The notes under the pieces were generated by a model that worked only from the letters and a program-made list of their open reading frames with translations, made no database searches and was not told the origin of the DNA. A program made the position numbers and the translations under genes. Positions 10,317-21,297 of a stretch of 50,141 nt of DNA are shown piece after piece (the first letter of the stretch is position 1; each line of letters starts with the position of its first letter). Source of the DNA: Nymphaea colorata (Eukaryota > Streptophyta > Magnoliopsida > Nymphaeales > Nymphaeaceae). The stretch covers positions 1-50,141 of the forward strand of contig NW_022205190.1 in assembly GCF_008831285.2 (NCBI RefSeq), given 5' to 3'.

Positions 10317-11802
10317 TCAGCTAATTTTAGTACGTGGGATCAGCTCATACATAAATCGATCGTAGTCTACTAACTCGTCTGAGTTAGCCCTCATACGCCA
10401 CCAAAACTACTCCACGAAGCCTTATTTTATGTTTTTACCATTATTTTCTTGTAAATCACCTTAAAATCTGTTTGCGATAGATGACGATTGTTTTCAACAT
10501 CTATCGCTTCGAATACTTAGCGTAATCAACACTGTCCATGATCTTTTTCTTTCGCTTATATCTTAGCTTCATATTTGGCCTAATTCATCAAGCAGAGAAC
10601 TGTATTTTGGCGAATGCTTTTATTAATGCTCGAAGCCTTCTAAATTTGTGGTGAAAAGCAGAGCTTAAATATGGAGCAAAACTGTTTTTTATTCATTTTT
10701 CCTGAAACAGGATCGCAATATCTCTTGAACAACAGAAAAAATGACTAAAGAGGAACTTCAAAGTTCAAAGTTCTTAGGTAATGCTGGAGGTCAGAAGGAA
10801 TTATTTGTTGATTTTTCGATATTTATGAGAAGATTAGAGAAAAATTAACTGGGTTAGAAGATAGAAATTCTAATTTTTCATGGACTATTTTAGAATTGAG
10901 CCTCATCATTTTGTAAAAGCCTTTAAAGAAGATATTTAGACTTTTTTCTAAATGGCAGGTATATGCTGAAATTTTCTATATTATCCTTGATGATGAAGGT
11001 GTTTGATTACGGTTTATGTGATTCTAGATTGACTTTGAATGTCGAAATAATATGTTGGCGGATTAGCAACTTCCCTTTAATCTTCTGAATTATCGATGGA
11101 CAAGAGGATCATTCCTGTTAGATTTTTTGTTTTATTTCTATATGAACTATTCTTCTTTTTGTTGCAAAAAGTGTTTTACCTTATTTGAGTTTGATCTTTC
11201 CACTAATCTCTTTAATTCTTGAGTTGGAAAATAGTCAAGCTTAAATGAAGTGGTTTTTAGCAGATATCTCTTGAGTAAGTATACTTAGCTAGGATTAATT
11301 CCAGCATGATAGAATTGCATATCTACTATAGCATTTTTTCGTTAAGTTTACTTTTTCTTAGATCATGGATTTTCGCATGAAGAAGCTGTTACTTGATTAT
11401 TATCTTTTGCAGTAGCTTAATATGTATTGTGGTGGCTACTATTCTCCAATTTATCTTTCCTTGGCCAGTTTAGCTAAAAGCTGGTCCTCTCGACTCAAAA
11501 ACATCAGCTTCCATTCATCCATACTCAACCTCAATTATAAAATTTTTACTGCAATTCTCCCTGGAGTAGAACTTAATCATGCTCTATATTGCGCTTTCAT
11601 TCAAATTTTCATCTGAAGCTTGGATGAATTTCTTGATGATGAAAAGGTTTATTATCTTTGAATCTCCTGCTACGAAGCCAAAAGTGGATTCAAGCGAAAA
11701 GGTTATTTCTTAATTCAAGAGCTGCCTAATGGCTTCGAGTTACTCCTCAAGTGCTATTATTTCCTTGAATATTTTGCAAATCGACTGTTTTTAAATATTC
11801 AT
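10317..11802 (-). CDS. EF-hand calcium-binding protein, long form
   Basis: About 495 residues, starting at ATG 11802 (MNIEKQSICKIFKEII) and ending at TGA 10317. The N-terminal half is helical. The C-terminal half has paired EF-hand-like helices: LFKRYCDPVSGKMNKKQFCS and VFEAIDVENNRHLSQTDFKV, the latter a good loop (D-V-E-N-N-R-H-L-S). The last segment is ELVDYDRFMYELIP. It is probably a Ca2+ sensor of the ciliate cortex or cilium, by family habit only. Frame changes near 11525, 11240, 10545, 10520 and 10385 are mostly one-base gaps; one (an A run at about 10545) is an extra base. Without reading TAA/TAG through, the gene is invisible. It lies between two copies of the membrane-protein family, 68 bp after one. 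Confidence 0.78.
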
Positions 11803-11870
11803 GAAATTATAAATCAGCCTATTTGAAATAAATCTACATGATAGATAATGGGAGACATAATCAATGCTTG

Positions 11871-12591
11871 GTAGGAGAGCTGGCTTATAGGATTTCAAGT
11901 GAAGAATGTTCAGGGGCAATCCTATTTCGACTGGAAGCGCTATTTCTTTCCTCTTTGCCTCTTTTGCCTCCTCGCGCTCTCGGTCTTCGTATGCAGCCCT
12001 GAATATGAGATCCATGATGAGAATTTGATTAGCTATCATCAGAGAGATGAGTAGAATGGAATAGTCTTTCACTTTACCTTCCAAGTTGTTGATGAAGACC
12101 ATCAAAAGATTTCCGTTGTAGATTATCTCAGCGAATAAAATCAGCTCATACAAAAATAGTTCCAATCTGTGTGTTTTGGTATTGCAAAGGAGAGAGTAAT
12201 TGAAGTTTGTTAGGACTATTTGTGTTATGTTAAGGCAGCATCCGGTGAAATCTATATAGAAATACCCCTCTTGATCAGCTGGGATAACTGGCTGACACCC
12301 AAAGATATTGAAGAAAAGCAAACATATGGTAATTATCAATGCCCATGAAATTATGAACTTCAGCTGCGATTTTACAAGGAGAATTTTGAGATATTGCTCA
12401 TATTTGCTTTTTCTTACGAATTGAAGAACTGCACAAATCGTCATGCCTGCTACTCCAACTCCTTAAAATACGTTGACTTCGCTGGGAACCCCAACGTCGT
12501 ACCAGCTTATGTCGTCTAGCAGGCGCCCTAAGGTAAATATTGCCAGCTGAAGTAAAAGGAGTGCTATTTCAACTGAACCAAGTTAAGCCAT
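11871..12591 (-). CDS. Multi-span membrane protein, paralogue 2 of 4
   Basis: About 240 residues from ATG 12591 (MAELGSVEIALLLLQLAIFT). This is the cleanest copy of the family and serves as the reference: WYDVGVPSEVNVF, KSQLKFIISWALIITICLLF, GYFYIDFTGCCLNITQIVL, LFAEIIYNGNLLMVFINNLE, DYSILLISLMIANQILIMDL and RAAYEDRERE. The Glu after VNVF is TAA where copy 1 has GAA. The end is unsure. One frame gives a stop at 11871 after a Ser/Glu tail. The straight frame stays open and runs into the next gene's ATG, so a fusion cannot be excluded from sequence alone. About five or six membrane spans; function unknown. Confidence 0.85.
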
Positions 12592-13227
12592 TTATAACTT
12601 ACTGTATACTAACTTTGGATTAGTTGCTGCTTTCCTGCGATTTAATGAAATGACTATGAAAAAGAATGCTAAATTATGGTTTCTCATCTTTACTTCATTT
12701 AGATTTCTTACAAGTTTATTGACCAACTAGGTTTATTCATCAGCAAAAAGGTTGGATTTTTTACATTTTTTCAAAATTTTAACAACCCTCAATGTGGTTG
12801 ATAACTTATAGGTTCAGAAATATCTCACCATTTACTCATATTTATTTTTTGATCATTTTATCGAATTCTTGTTTGTAAGCATTAAGATAGCTTTCCTCAA
12901 TAAAAGTAGGCAGTCTAAAGGTTCCATTTGTATGTCACAAGCTCATCTAACTCGAAAAAATGTAAGTTATTTTTGTTTGACTTCGTTGGGGATTATACAA
13001 ATCCTAAAAATATTGGAAAGGGATGTTAAAGCAATCAGATAAAGATCTTTCATTCATCTGATAATGTTCCAGTATTAAGAAGATTATTTGAACAAACATA
13101 TATTTTTAAATGCGTACGACCAAATATTTTACAAAAAATAAGGATTCAAATCTTTTCTATTTTTCTGTTCATTTTTTGTTATCCTATTATATGTCTACAG
13201 AAAATCCTGGTACGATTAGAATATTAA
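12592..13227 (+). other. Divergent intergenic region, no gene seen
   Basis: AT-rich spacer between divergent starts of the membrane protein (ATG 12591, minus) and the lipocalin (ATG 13228, plus). It should hold both promoters. I see no open frame, RNA gene, repeat or clear motif. Confidence 0.6.
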
Positions 13228-13784
13228 ATGAACAAGGCAGCTCTTATCCTTATCCCAATCTTGGTCGGAATCATTGGCTGGCAGCTAGCAGCTCTCCCCT
13301 CAAGCTCAGAGTCCAACCTGAGCTTGGATCCCCCTAAGACCGTCCCCTTCGTTGAAGTCAGCAAGTATTTGGGTGCCTGGTACGAACAGGCCGTCATTCC
13401 TTACTTCTTTGAAAGGAACTGTGAAAGGACCGTCGCCACTTACTCCCTCAACACTGACGGAACTATTAGAGTTGACAACGTCTGCTACCGTAATGGAAAC
13501 AAACATGAGTCTGTTGGAAAGGCCTTCCCCGATCCCGAGACAAGGACCACACCAACGCCAAGCTCAAGGTAGAATTTAGCACTACTCTTGATATCGAAGC
13601 CAACTACTGGATCGTGAGGCTCGACAAGGACTACAAGTACTCCGTTGTCAGCAGCCCCAACTACAAATTCCTTTGGATCCTCTACAGAGAACCCCACATG
13701 CCCGAGACCCTTTTCCAGGCCATCTACCAGGACCTCCAAAAAGACGGCTTCCCAGTTTAAAAACTCAGAAGAACCGTTCAATGA
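13228..13784 (+). CDS. Secreted lipocalin (Blc/apoD type)
   Basis: About 185 residues. A signal peptide is evident (MNKAALILIPILVGIIGWQL, cleavage near ALPSSS). The lipocalin core follows: SCR1 KYLGAWYEQAVIPYFFERNC, strand pattern TVATYSLNTDGTIRVDNVCY, AKLKVEFSTTLD, YWIVRLDKDYKYSVVSSP and SCR3 FLWILYREPHMPE, ending GFPVEKLRR. Such proteins bind small hydrophobic ligands outside the cell. Codons are C/G-rich at third positions, unlike AT-rich neighbours, suggesting high expression. One base is missing near 13542 (DPET/KDHTNAK). A degenerate second copy seems to lie at about 14990-15297. Confidence 0.92.
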
Positions 13785-13870
13785 TTTCATTTCATCTTAT
13801 ATCGAAAATTCTAGAGCTTTAAGAGTCAAAAAAAGAGTTGTAGAAAGATCAGCTTGGGGAAAATAGGTCA

Positions 13871-14573
13871 TCATTATGAATGGGAGTAACTCTGATCATT
13901 TGGACATTACTTTTGACGCCAAAGTCCTTGATCTATTTATCTCTTTTCTCCTATTCTTACTAGCCTATCGCTTCTTTCTTCATACGCTGCCCTTAGGATA
14001 AGGTCCATTATGAGATTTGGTTGGTAATCATCAGCGAAACTAAAAGGAGTGACTCGTCTTTGACTTGCCCTTATAGATTGGATACAAAGAGCATTAATAG
14101 ATTTCCGTTGTAGACAATTTAACAAAACAGGACTATTTGGTAAATAATTAGTTAGGCCAGTTATGCCTTAGTATTACATATTAGGAATAGTTGAGATTGG
14201 TGAGAAAGATTTGAGTTATATTGAGACTGCATCCTGTTAAGTCGATGTAGAAGTAGCCCTGCATCTCCTCTGGCAAATTTGTCCGACAGTCAAATATATT
14301 CAAAAATAGAAGACTTACAGTTACCTCTATGGACCATGAAATTATGAACTTTAGTTGAGATTGGAGCAAGAGAATTTTAAAAATGTCTTTGATATGGTGT
14401 TTTCTAACGAATTGCAAGAGCGCGCATATCGAGAGTCCTGCGACTCCGATTCCTTAGAAGACATAAACCTAGTTTTCCACTCCCAATTAGTACCAACTCA
14501 TATCATCCAGGATCCTACTGAGTAGAAACAAGGAGACTGATAGTGTGAGCAAAGCGTGGTTCCAAATGTTCAT
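13871..14573 (-). CDS. Multi-span membrane protein, paralogue 3 of 4
   Basis: About 234 residues from ATG 14573 (MNIWNHALLTLSVSLFLLS). Family marks: MSWY-LGV, GVAGLSICALLQFVRK, SQLKFIISWSIEVTVSLLFL, GYFYIDLTGCSLNITQIFL, YNGNLLMLFVSNLEG and LRAAYEE. Several family Glu positions are TAA or TAG: after WY, in EN-V-VYVF, VYVF-G, AEL, C-IVYNGN and SNL-G. The other copies have GAA or GAG at most of these, which is in-window proof of the code. One-base gaps occur near 14190 and 14020. The stop (13871) faces the lipocalin stop 86 bp away. Function unknown. Confidence 0.82.
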
Positions 14574-14985
14574 GCTAGATTTTATCTAAGCAAAGATTAT
14601 GACATATTCTATAAAATTGTTCCATTTTACAGAAAATGGTAAGTTAATTGGCGTTATTATGTAAGTTAACGTGGATATTTCATAAAAAGGGATCTCTATA
14701 CAAGCTATTGCATCCAGATAATGTGAATATTCCATTTGGCTTAGCTTTCTTGTTATTTGATTTCGATTTTAGCTATTATTTACAAATGCAGCAAGTTTGA
14801 ATGATATTTAATGCCTAGTTTGCACTTATCTTCTAGCTAATACTTATTTCTTTTATTTATACTTTAATTTTTTAGACAGATAATGCAGCTTTTTCAAAAA
14901 ATGTTAAATTAGGGGTGACCTTCACTTCTTGGTTGAGTTTATATGACTACAATTATGAGCTAAACCGATTTAAGGATAACAATAA
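14574..14985 (+). other. Intergenic, no gene seen
   Basis: AT-rich stretch upstream of paralogue 3. I find no convincing frame, RNA gene or repeat in it. Confidence 0.5.
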
Positions 14986-14989
14986 GCCA

Positions 14990-15297
14990 GCTTCACTGAA
15001 TTGATATATTTTAAAAGATGTATTGGTCGTTTTCTAAATTACAACTCTTCCAAACTAGACTATTTACGCCAGCCCAGGCTTATAATCATTCCCATATAAA
15101 CAATCTGAAGATAGTGTCATCACCTGGGTCATGAAGTTCAATAAATCTGTATAAACCTTAACTAAAATTTGTTACTTTTTCAACTGGCAAAAGCTCAAAA
15201 TTACGGCCGGATGAATTTATATCGTCAAGTTTCAAAAATTTTAGATCTTTTTGAATCAAAAGATAGATTATTAGAAGAATCAGCTTGGGGAAAGTAG
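14990..15297 (+). pseudogene. Probable decayed lipocalin copy
   Basis: Base-level resemblance to the last part of the 13228 lipocalin and its 3' flank. A YW-like start, a VSSP motif near 15113-15124 (gtgtcatcacct against gttgtcagcagcccc), an LYKP stretch aligned to LYREP, and a final block closest to identity: tcagcttggggaaa at 15280-15293 matches 13849-13862. The copy has a TGA inside, no GAWYE motif and no signal peptide. It is AT-shifted, as expected of a dead copy. It keeps the same placement, just 3' of a membrane-protein paralogue on the other strand, so the pair probably duplicated together. Alignment was by eye; moderate confidence. Confidence 0.42.
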
Positions 15298-16010
15298 TTC
15301 GTGGACTGGGGCGGCTTTCATCATTTGTACGTTACTTTGTTCTTCGAAATCCTTTGCTTCTTTATCACCTTTTTCTGCTATTACCATTGCCTTCTAATCC
15401 TATCGCTTCCTTTCTTCATACGCAGCCCTAAAGATAAGATCCATTATAAGGATTTGGTTGGCAATCATTAATGAGATTAGAAGAATCGACTCGTCTTTGA
15501 CTTCACCTTCAAGGTTGGATATAAAGAGCATCAAAAGATTGCCGTTGTAAATAATTTATCCGAATAAACTAGTTCGCTAATTATTAGTTAAGGGAGCTGT
15601 GTCTTAGTATTGCACAAAAGTGAAAAGTTGAGGTTGGTGAGGAAAATTTGAGTTACATTGAGACAGCACCCTGTGAAATCGATGTAAAAGTAGCCTTCGA
15701 GGTCTTCTGGCATATGTTTATAGCAGCCAAATATATTGAAAAATAGAAGACCAATCGTGACCACTATTGACCATGATATTATGAACTTTAGCTGAGATTA
15801 GAACAAGAGGATCCTGAAAATGCCTTTGATATGGCGCTTTCGAACAAACTGTAAGAGTGCGCATATTGTGAGGCCTGCAACTCCGACTCCTTAGAAGACG
15901 TACACCTAGTTAGCGACTCCCACGTCGTACCAGCTCATATCGTCCAAGAGTCGGCTGAGTAGAAACAATAAAAGTGACAGAGCGAGCAAACTATAGTCCA
16001 GTATTCCCAT
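15280..16010 (-). CDS. Multi-span membrane protein, paralogue 4 of 4
   Basis: About 243 residues from ATG 16010 (MGILDYSLLALSLLLFLLS). Closest to paralogue 3. Marks: MSWYDVGVANEVYVFEG, GLTICALLQFVRKRHIKG, SQLKFIISWSIVVTIGLLFF, GYFYIDFTGCCLNVTQIFL, EIIYNGNLLMLFISNLEG, ILLISLMIANQILIMDL and RAAYEERK. The tail is longer and charged (AEKGDKEAKDFEEQSN). One T is missing near 15571 (ELVLFGE). Glu of VNEV and FEG are TAG and TAA. The 3' flank is shared with paralogue 3, indicating recent segmental duplication. Function unknown. Confidence 0.85.
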
Positions 16011-16372
16011 TTCTTGGAATGTTCTATGGAATAATTATAAATTATTCGATAAAATTGTTCTATTTTATAGGATATTATAAAATAACGGGTTGAAAACTAC
16101 CAGCTAACTCTTCATTTTAGTCAAAATAACAATAGAAATAGGTTAATAGCCATTTGCCATTTTTTAATTATTCATTAAATATAGTCATCCAAAGTTCATT
16201 TTATTGATAAAGCATTTTCGTTGTAAAACTTTATATTAAATCTAGCTCATTAAAATAACGCAGCTATAGCTTTTGAATATAATATCTATTTGTCCTATAG
16301 ACGATATCATTTTTAATGCATTATCCTTTGAATATGAATGAATACCATTTCTGTCAAAACTGTCATGAATAA
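16011..16372 (+). other. Intergenic, no gene seen
   Basis: AT-rich spacer between the start of membrane paralogue 4 and the stop of the TTLL gene. Nothing recognisable. Confidence 0.6.
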
Positions 16373-19153
16373 TCACACAATTAATGTTTCGTATTAGATC
16401 TCCACACCTTAATTATCATATGTTTATTCAGGCTCCTGCTAGCTGCCTTCCAAAAGTGTCATCATTTCTTTGTATTAATCTTCATGCAATTCATAAAGAT
16501 TTTTCAGGGCTTCTCCGTCTCTTCCTGAATCAAATATAAGCTCCATTTGAAGTTTCTAAAAACTGCAATCAGGAACTAAGTGTTTTGTATTATTTGAGTA
16601 ATGCACAGAAGGTGGAAATAAAGGATCGAGACAGACTCTCAGCGCTTGGTCCAGCATGCCTGGTATGATCCTACTGAGAATGCCACAACTGATCTCTAAG
16701 CAAGGATTAGTGTTAACCTATATTAGCATAACGTTCATGCCTTAATCTATCATGAAATCAAGGCCAAATATCTAAAAATTATGAAGTCTGCTATGAGGAT
16801 CCAGCGAAGGATAAGTTGCAAATATTGCTTCTCGAGCTAAATCTCTCATTTTGCTGAAGATTATTCCAAAATCAAACTTCATTTACGGCAACTCTTGGTT
16901 GAAATACTTTTGAAGCTGATTATAGGATACCTTATTTCCTTCCTCATGATATCCATAATCTTCACTTTCTTTCTGGATCGCATCGTTTGTTAGGTGGACC
17001 ATAGGGTCATTTACCAATTCAAGGTTGAACATATAAGATGAGGTTCGGATGTAACCCTCGCCATACCAATACGCTCTGATGCGGCTATGCATTCCGCTTA
17101 TAATCATATAGTGTCTTATATCAAATTTTCTGCCTCTGTAAAGCAATGGACGCTAGATATATTTTTGGAGGATAAAAGTTTTAATGTCGCCATTTTTATG
17201 CCTTTAAGGCTTTTTTAAATGCTTTTTTAACTATTTCAGTTATTTTATCACTGCAATACCACAGCCGCGATTACTGTTTTCGCCAGGTTTTAAAATCCAA
17301 ATGTTTTTCAAATGTTTTTCCTCTTTGGAAATTCTTTGATGTTCTTCAAGAAAATTTTTGAATTGAACATCATTTTATCCTGTTCTAATATGAAAAGTTA
17401 AAGGAAATGCTTTATCTATTGGCTTGTTGACTATCTGATAATACAGACGCATGTGATAAAACAAAGATTTCTTGTTGCCAATATAGTGATTGAATTATAA
17501 GTGATTATGCACTTGAGCTGTATCTGTTGGAGTTTTTATACTAAGATAATCTTTGGGGAAGTATTTAAGTCTTTGCTCTAAAGAGTCTTCTTTCAGAGGT
17601 TTCTATCCTAATCTTTTGTAAATCTTAAAATCAAATTTAGATAGAATTTTTATTACTGTTTCAGTGCAAATGGAGCTCGAAACATCAAACCTTTTGGAAC
17701 AATTGTAGATGTGTTTAATTTAGAAGATTTTTTATTTTAGTAAGAAGGGTTTTTCCATTTTTCACAAACGAATAGTTTATCTCCGCTAAGCTGATCTTTT
17801 CGAGCTGTTAGCTCAAGATTGCCATTTTTTTATTGTGATTAGGGTAAAGGTTCATCTATCTTAGCCTTATTGTCAACCTACTAAAGTGCCTTTTTATCAA
17901 CAGCCTTGACTCCCACTTCTTGATTCAAGAATATTGATGCAATTTTTATCTGTGTCCAGACGAAATTGGCATTTTGGCTTTACTTTACTTCATCCCACCA
18001 TACTCTCCTTTTCATTAAACTTCGAATCAGCATTGAATTGTTTCCAGGGCCTATGTAATAGGTTGGCCTGAAGACTGCTAACCTATCTTATCTAACAGTT
18101 GATCCATCTAAGATTACTAAGGGATCAAAATCTTGTGGGCAAGGTTAATTACAAATAAAAATTATCTATAGCTTTTTATTTTTTGTTCATAAACACCTTC
18201 CTAATGGCTATTTGAGAAAAATGAGATATTTTTGTAGTGTTTTGTTCGATGAGATTGGCGATTTCGTGGTGAAAGCTGTTGTTTTTACTTCTTAGTTCCT
18301 TCAACAGCCAGTAATTAGCTATCAGATTACAACAGTTTTTATTTCGATTTATAAAATCGAGAGATTCATCTTATAAAGTGCGTATCCTGTCTTGTTCCCT
18401 GTTGTTTTTGTGTTTCATTTTATATCTTGAGATTATGTGAGTGGCAAGCTATTGTTTTTTTGATTTCACCATCAATGATTTCTAAAAATGCATCTTTGTC
18501 TTTTTAGCCAGCATGTACTGTTCGAATCTCACAACACTCAATTTAGAATCTTTTTGATCTTTTTGCTTGAAAGTATTTGGCTTGAGAGCAGGGACAATAC
18601 TGCATTTCTTATTACTGTTCATGATTATGGCGACTTTTTTGTTTTGAGAAGGTTGGCAAGTTAATTATGACTATTCAGACAGTCTTGACATAAATTATTT
18701 AAATTATTGATACGTATTGAAGTTATGAGAAGTTGTGGATGCAGCTTTTTCTTAAATGTGAGGGATTTAGAGGAAGCCTCCTAAATGTTTATCACATTTT
18801 TCTTTTATCTTGTTATTGTTGATTGGTATGCGGTATAATTTGTTTTGAGAGACAGTTTTGTCGCTCTCATCAATTGTGTCTTTCTGCGTACACTTTTTAA
18901 TCGCGCTTTTCATCATAACTTTTATTATTTCATCCTTGAATCTTTAACTATGAATTAACTCTGGTCTTGATTACAAGGATCTATAAAGAATGCTTTGATC
19001 TTTTCCCAGATTATACCTCTTTGAAGCTATGTGATTATTTTGAATCAGCTCTGAATCTGAAAAAATCATTCGCATACAAGTTCGAGTCAAGATCTACTTT
19101 TTCTACTTGTATGGCTTTTTTTTATGTCTGTTTTTATTTTTGGGTTGCGTCAT
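16373..19153 (-). CDS. Tubulin-tyrosine-ligase-like (TTLL) enzyme
   Basis: A TTLL ATP-grasp ligase that adds Glu or Gly to tubulin tails in cilia and cortex. Visible core: HYIGNKKSLFYHMRLYY, IWILKPGENSNRGCGIAVI, QKYIERPLLYRGRKFDIRHY, EGYIRTSSYMFNLELVNDP, VHLTNDAIQK-SEDYG, HNFEIFGLDFMIDEGMNVML and then IEVNTNPCLE. The Glu of IEVNTNP, a metal-ATP ligand invariant in the family, is TAG (16718-16720). The Glu of KYIERPLL is also TAG, strong proof of the code. The N-terminal 300 residues are basic and low-complexity; the frame is open beyond 19153 and the start could be at any of several Met. One or two one-base breaks occur near 18145 and 17680. Residues for chain initiation versus elongation cannot be told. 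Confidence 0.94.
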
Positions 19154-19356
19154 ATGACTCCTTGCCGATTTTCTTGAGAAAGAAGATAAGCTTTGATTCT
19201 GTTTACATGATAATTTTAACAACACTTTTCTCAATAATTATAAAATTAATACCATGCATGCCAAGCCAATCATAATTACAAAAATTAATTACTGCAAAAC
19301 TGTTTTAACAGATAAATTTTCTAGGCTTTTTAATCCTTTGATTTTATATTCTAATA

Positions 19357-20207
19357 ATGGTTAATAGGCGACATTAAAAAGAGATATAAATCTGAATGAA
19401 ATAGTAGGCTACCCATCCTAAATCAAAGAATAAGAATAATGTGCCATCTGCCTATTGCCGTGCATCAAGCCAGCCAAATGCCAAGGGCCCTGCCGCAAAC
19501 TCTTTTGCATCAAATGTGTGGCGGAATCCATACGCAGGAGCAAAAACGCTTGCCCTAATCGCTGCTCATAGCCTTTTCAAGTAGAAGTTCCCGATGTTAC
19601 TTTAAGATGTCCTTACAAGCCTGAAGATTGCAATATTTCGATCACGGCCGGATATCAACTGGCAGACCACTTCAAGATCTGTCTATTCATATCGCCAGAG
19701 CAACGATAGGCCTAGTCATTGCGAAGAAGCTATAAGTGTCTTTAAGGTCACAAGCTTATTTTTTTGGATGAAGATGCATTCCCGATAATCTACAGGCAGC
19801 CTTTATCTATTATAGAATCGAATGAGATATGCTGCCAATGCCATGAGGAGAGGCTTTGCCGTTCAATTTGTCCAAAATGCAGCACAAGAGATAAAATAGT
19901 TGGTTACTGTGTGACCTGTCGACCATTCCCATGCTCAAAGACACTTTGTCCGATGGGCCATCGATTAAGGAAAAGTAACAAGGTGGGCAAGAACAGGTAC
20001 TGTGATATTTGCTAGGTTCCTGCTCAATTAATGAGCAACACGGCCTATGGATACTGCAGGTGCGGATTTGATCTTTGTGTCTCTTGCCACAACAACCTTC
20101 CAGAGTTCAACGAACTAATCCCCGTTAAATATAGGGCAAGCGAGTTAATGCGGCTGGCAGTCGAACCGGAAGATGATGGTAATAGTGGTAGCGAATGGAA
20201 AGAGTGA
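19357..20207 (+). CDS. RING / TRAF-like zinc-finger protein
   Basis: About 283 residues. RING-type Cys pattern near residue 35: C-AIC-LLPC ... C-RKLFC-IKC ... C-PNRC-S, followed by EPF (TAG as Glu). Then TRAF-like zinc sites (LRCPYKPEDCN ... DHFKIC). Then several C-x2-C clusters (ICCQCHEERLC, CPKCSTRDKIVGYCVTC), a CPMGH-R.....CDIC module of C1/ZZ style, and YGYCRCGFDLCVSCH. Likely an E3 ubiquitin ligase or adaptor. From 19440 the frame is unbroken to TGA 20205. The start at ATG 19357 needs one more A in the run near 19377. It converges with the ANP32-like gene. Confidence 0.85.
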
Positions 20208-20393
20208 TTGGCTATATAGTCTCAACCTCTTCATAAAGATCATTGCTGCTTTTGTATTTTTCGCTTGAACTGGATTATCATCTAATTTGGCTAATCTTAG
20301 TCTGAAGAATTTTATGGCCGAGCTCGATTTTTCGCTTGATTGTATTCTTATTTTCTGTGGTTTATTGTCTAGCTGGGAAGTTTTACTACATTT

Positions 20394-21044
20394 TCATCTC
20401 ATTTTCTACTTTAAAAAATGGATTTTTTGCTGATCTTTACTCCTATTTTTAGCATCTTTTTGCTATTCTAAACGAGGCAGTTCGTCGTCCAAGTTATTAA
20501 AAGAATGATATTTGTCAGTAATATAAGAATCTTCCCCGTCTGAGCTGTGGAAATGATCATCACGATCATAGCAGTCAATTGTCCTTACAGTAGGTAGAGC
20601 AGCAAATAGTTGCTGACGATAATTTGGCTACTCTGTGACTGGGTTTTGATGCACAATCAGTATTTAAAGTTCAGGCAAGCATGCTAATGCAGTCAATTCT
20701 GAGATTTTGTCAAACTTGTTTCCGCCCAAACTTAGAAATGTGACCTGTAAAGAGTGCTGCAGTTTCAGAAGACCTCCACTTAACCTAAATATAAACGGTA
20801 TACTCATTTTCCGAGAGTTCCAGAGTGATTAGGGATGGTAACTTGGGGAAACCGTCGAGAGAAACCAGTTGACAAGAGTTGATAGTTAGATATTCCAAGC
20901 TGGAGCAAGATTAAAGCAGTCTCCGTAGATAGGCGTGAATGTGCGAATGGGTATATCATCAAGGCAAAGTTTTTCCATCCCTTAGCGATTTCCCTCTACT
21001 TCTATGCGCTTACGGACTTATAGCTCCACCTGCTACTTCGGCAT
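20394..21044 (-). CDS. ANP32-like acidic leucine-rich-repeat protein
   Basis: About 210 residues. It begins MPKEQVELEVRKRIEVEGN, like the ANP32 N terminus, then LRR units: SSLEYLTINSCQLVSLDGFP, LPSLITLELSENELSGGLLK, FLSLGGNKFDKISEL and ILIVHQNPVTEEPNYRQQLF. The LRR cap ALPTVRTIDCYDRDD is typical of ANP32. The tail is charged (HSSDGEDSYI... EEQKDAKNRSKDQQK), shorter than the acidic tails of animal ANP32. Family roles are phosphatase inhibition and histone/mRNA chaperoning in the nucleus. A 19-nt intron (20785-20803) splits ELSEN|ELSGG. One base is short near 20910. ATG 21044 chosen by homology; ATG 21092 is in frame upstream. Confidence 0.86.
20785..20803 (-). other. 19-nt intron (ANP32-like gene)
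   Basis: GTATACC...TATTTAG, 19 nt here. Removal restores the ANP32 signature LSEN-x-LSGGL. All other secure introns are 20 nt, so either one T is missing in the sequence or this is a true 19-mer. A at -6. Confidence 0.85.
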
Positions 21045-21297
21045 TTAAATTAGAATTTAAGAGAAGCCCAGATTATAATTACGAATGCCCATCAATTAAA
21101 ATCATACTTTTTGGAACCTGATAAGCGTCCTTGGGATTGTTATCTGTCAATAAAAAAGTAGATAAATTATCGAAATCAGATTAGACAATCAAAAGATCAA
21201 AAAAATTAAAAAAAATGTTGAAATTGAAATTATTTTTTACAGATAAATCCACTAATTTGGCTAGAATTAATAACCAGATTAATTATATAATATATTA

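Noticed and set aside
18520-18540. GTTCGAATC, like a tRNA T-loop
   Set aside because: No cloverleaf around it; it is inside the TTLL coding frame.
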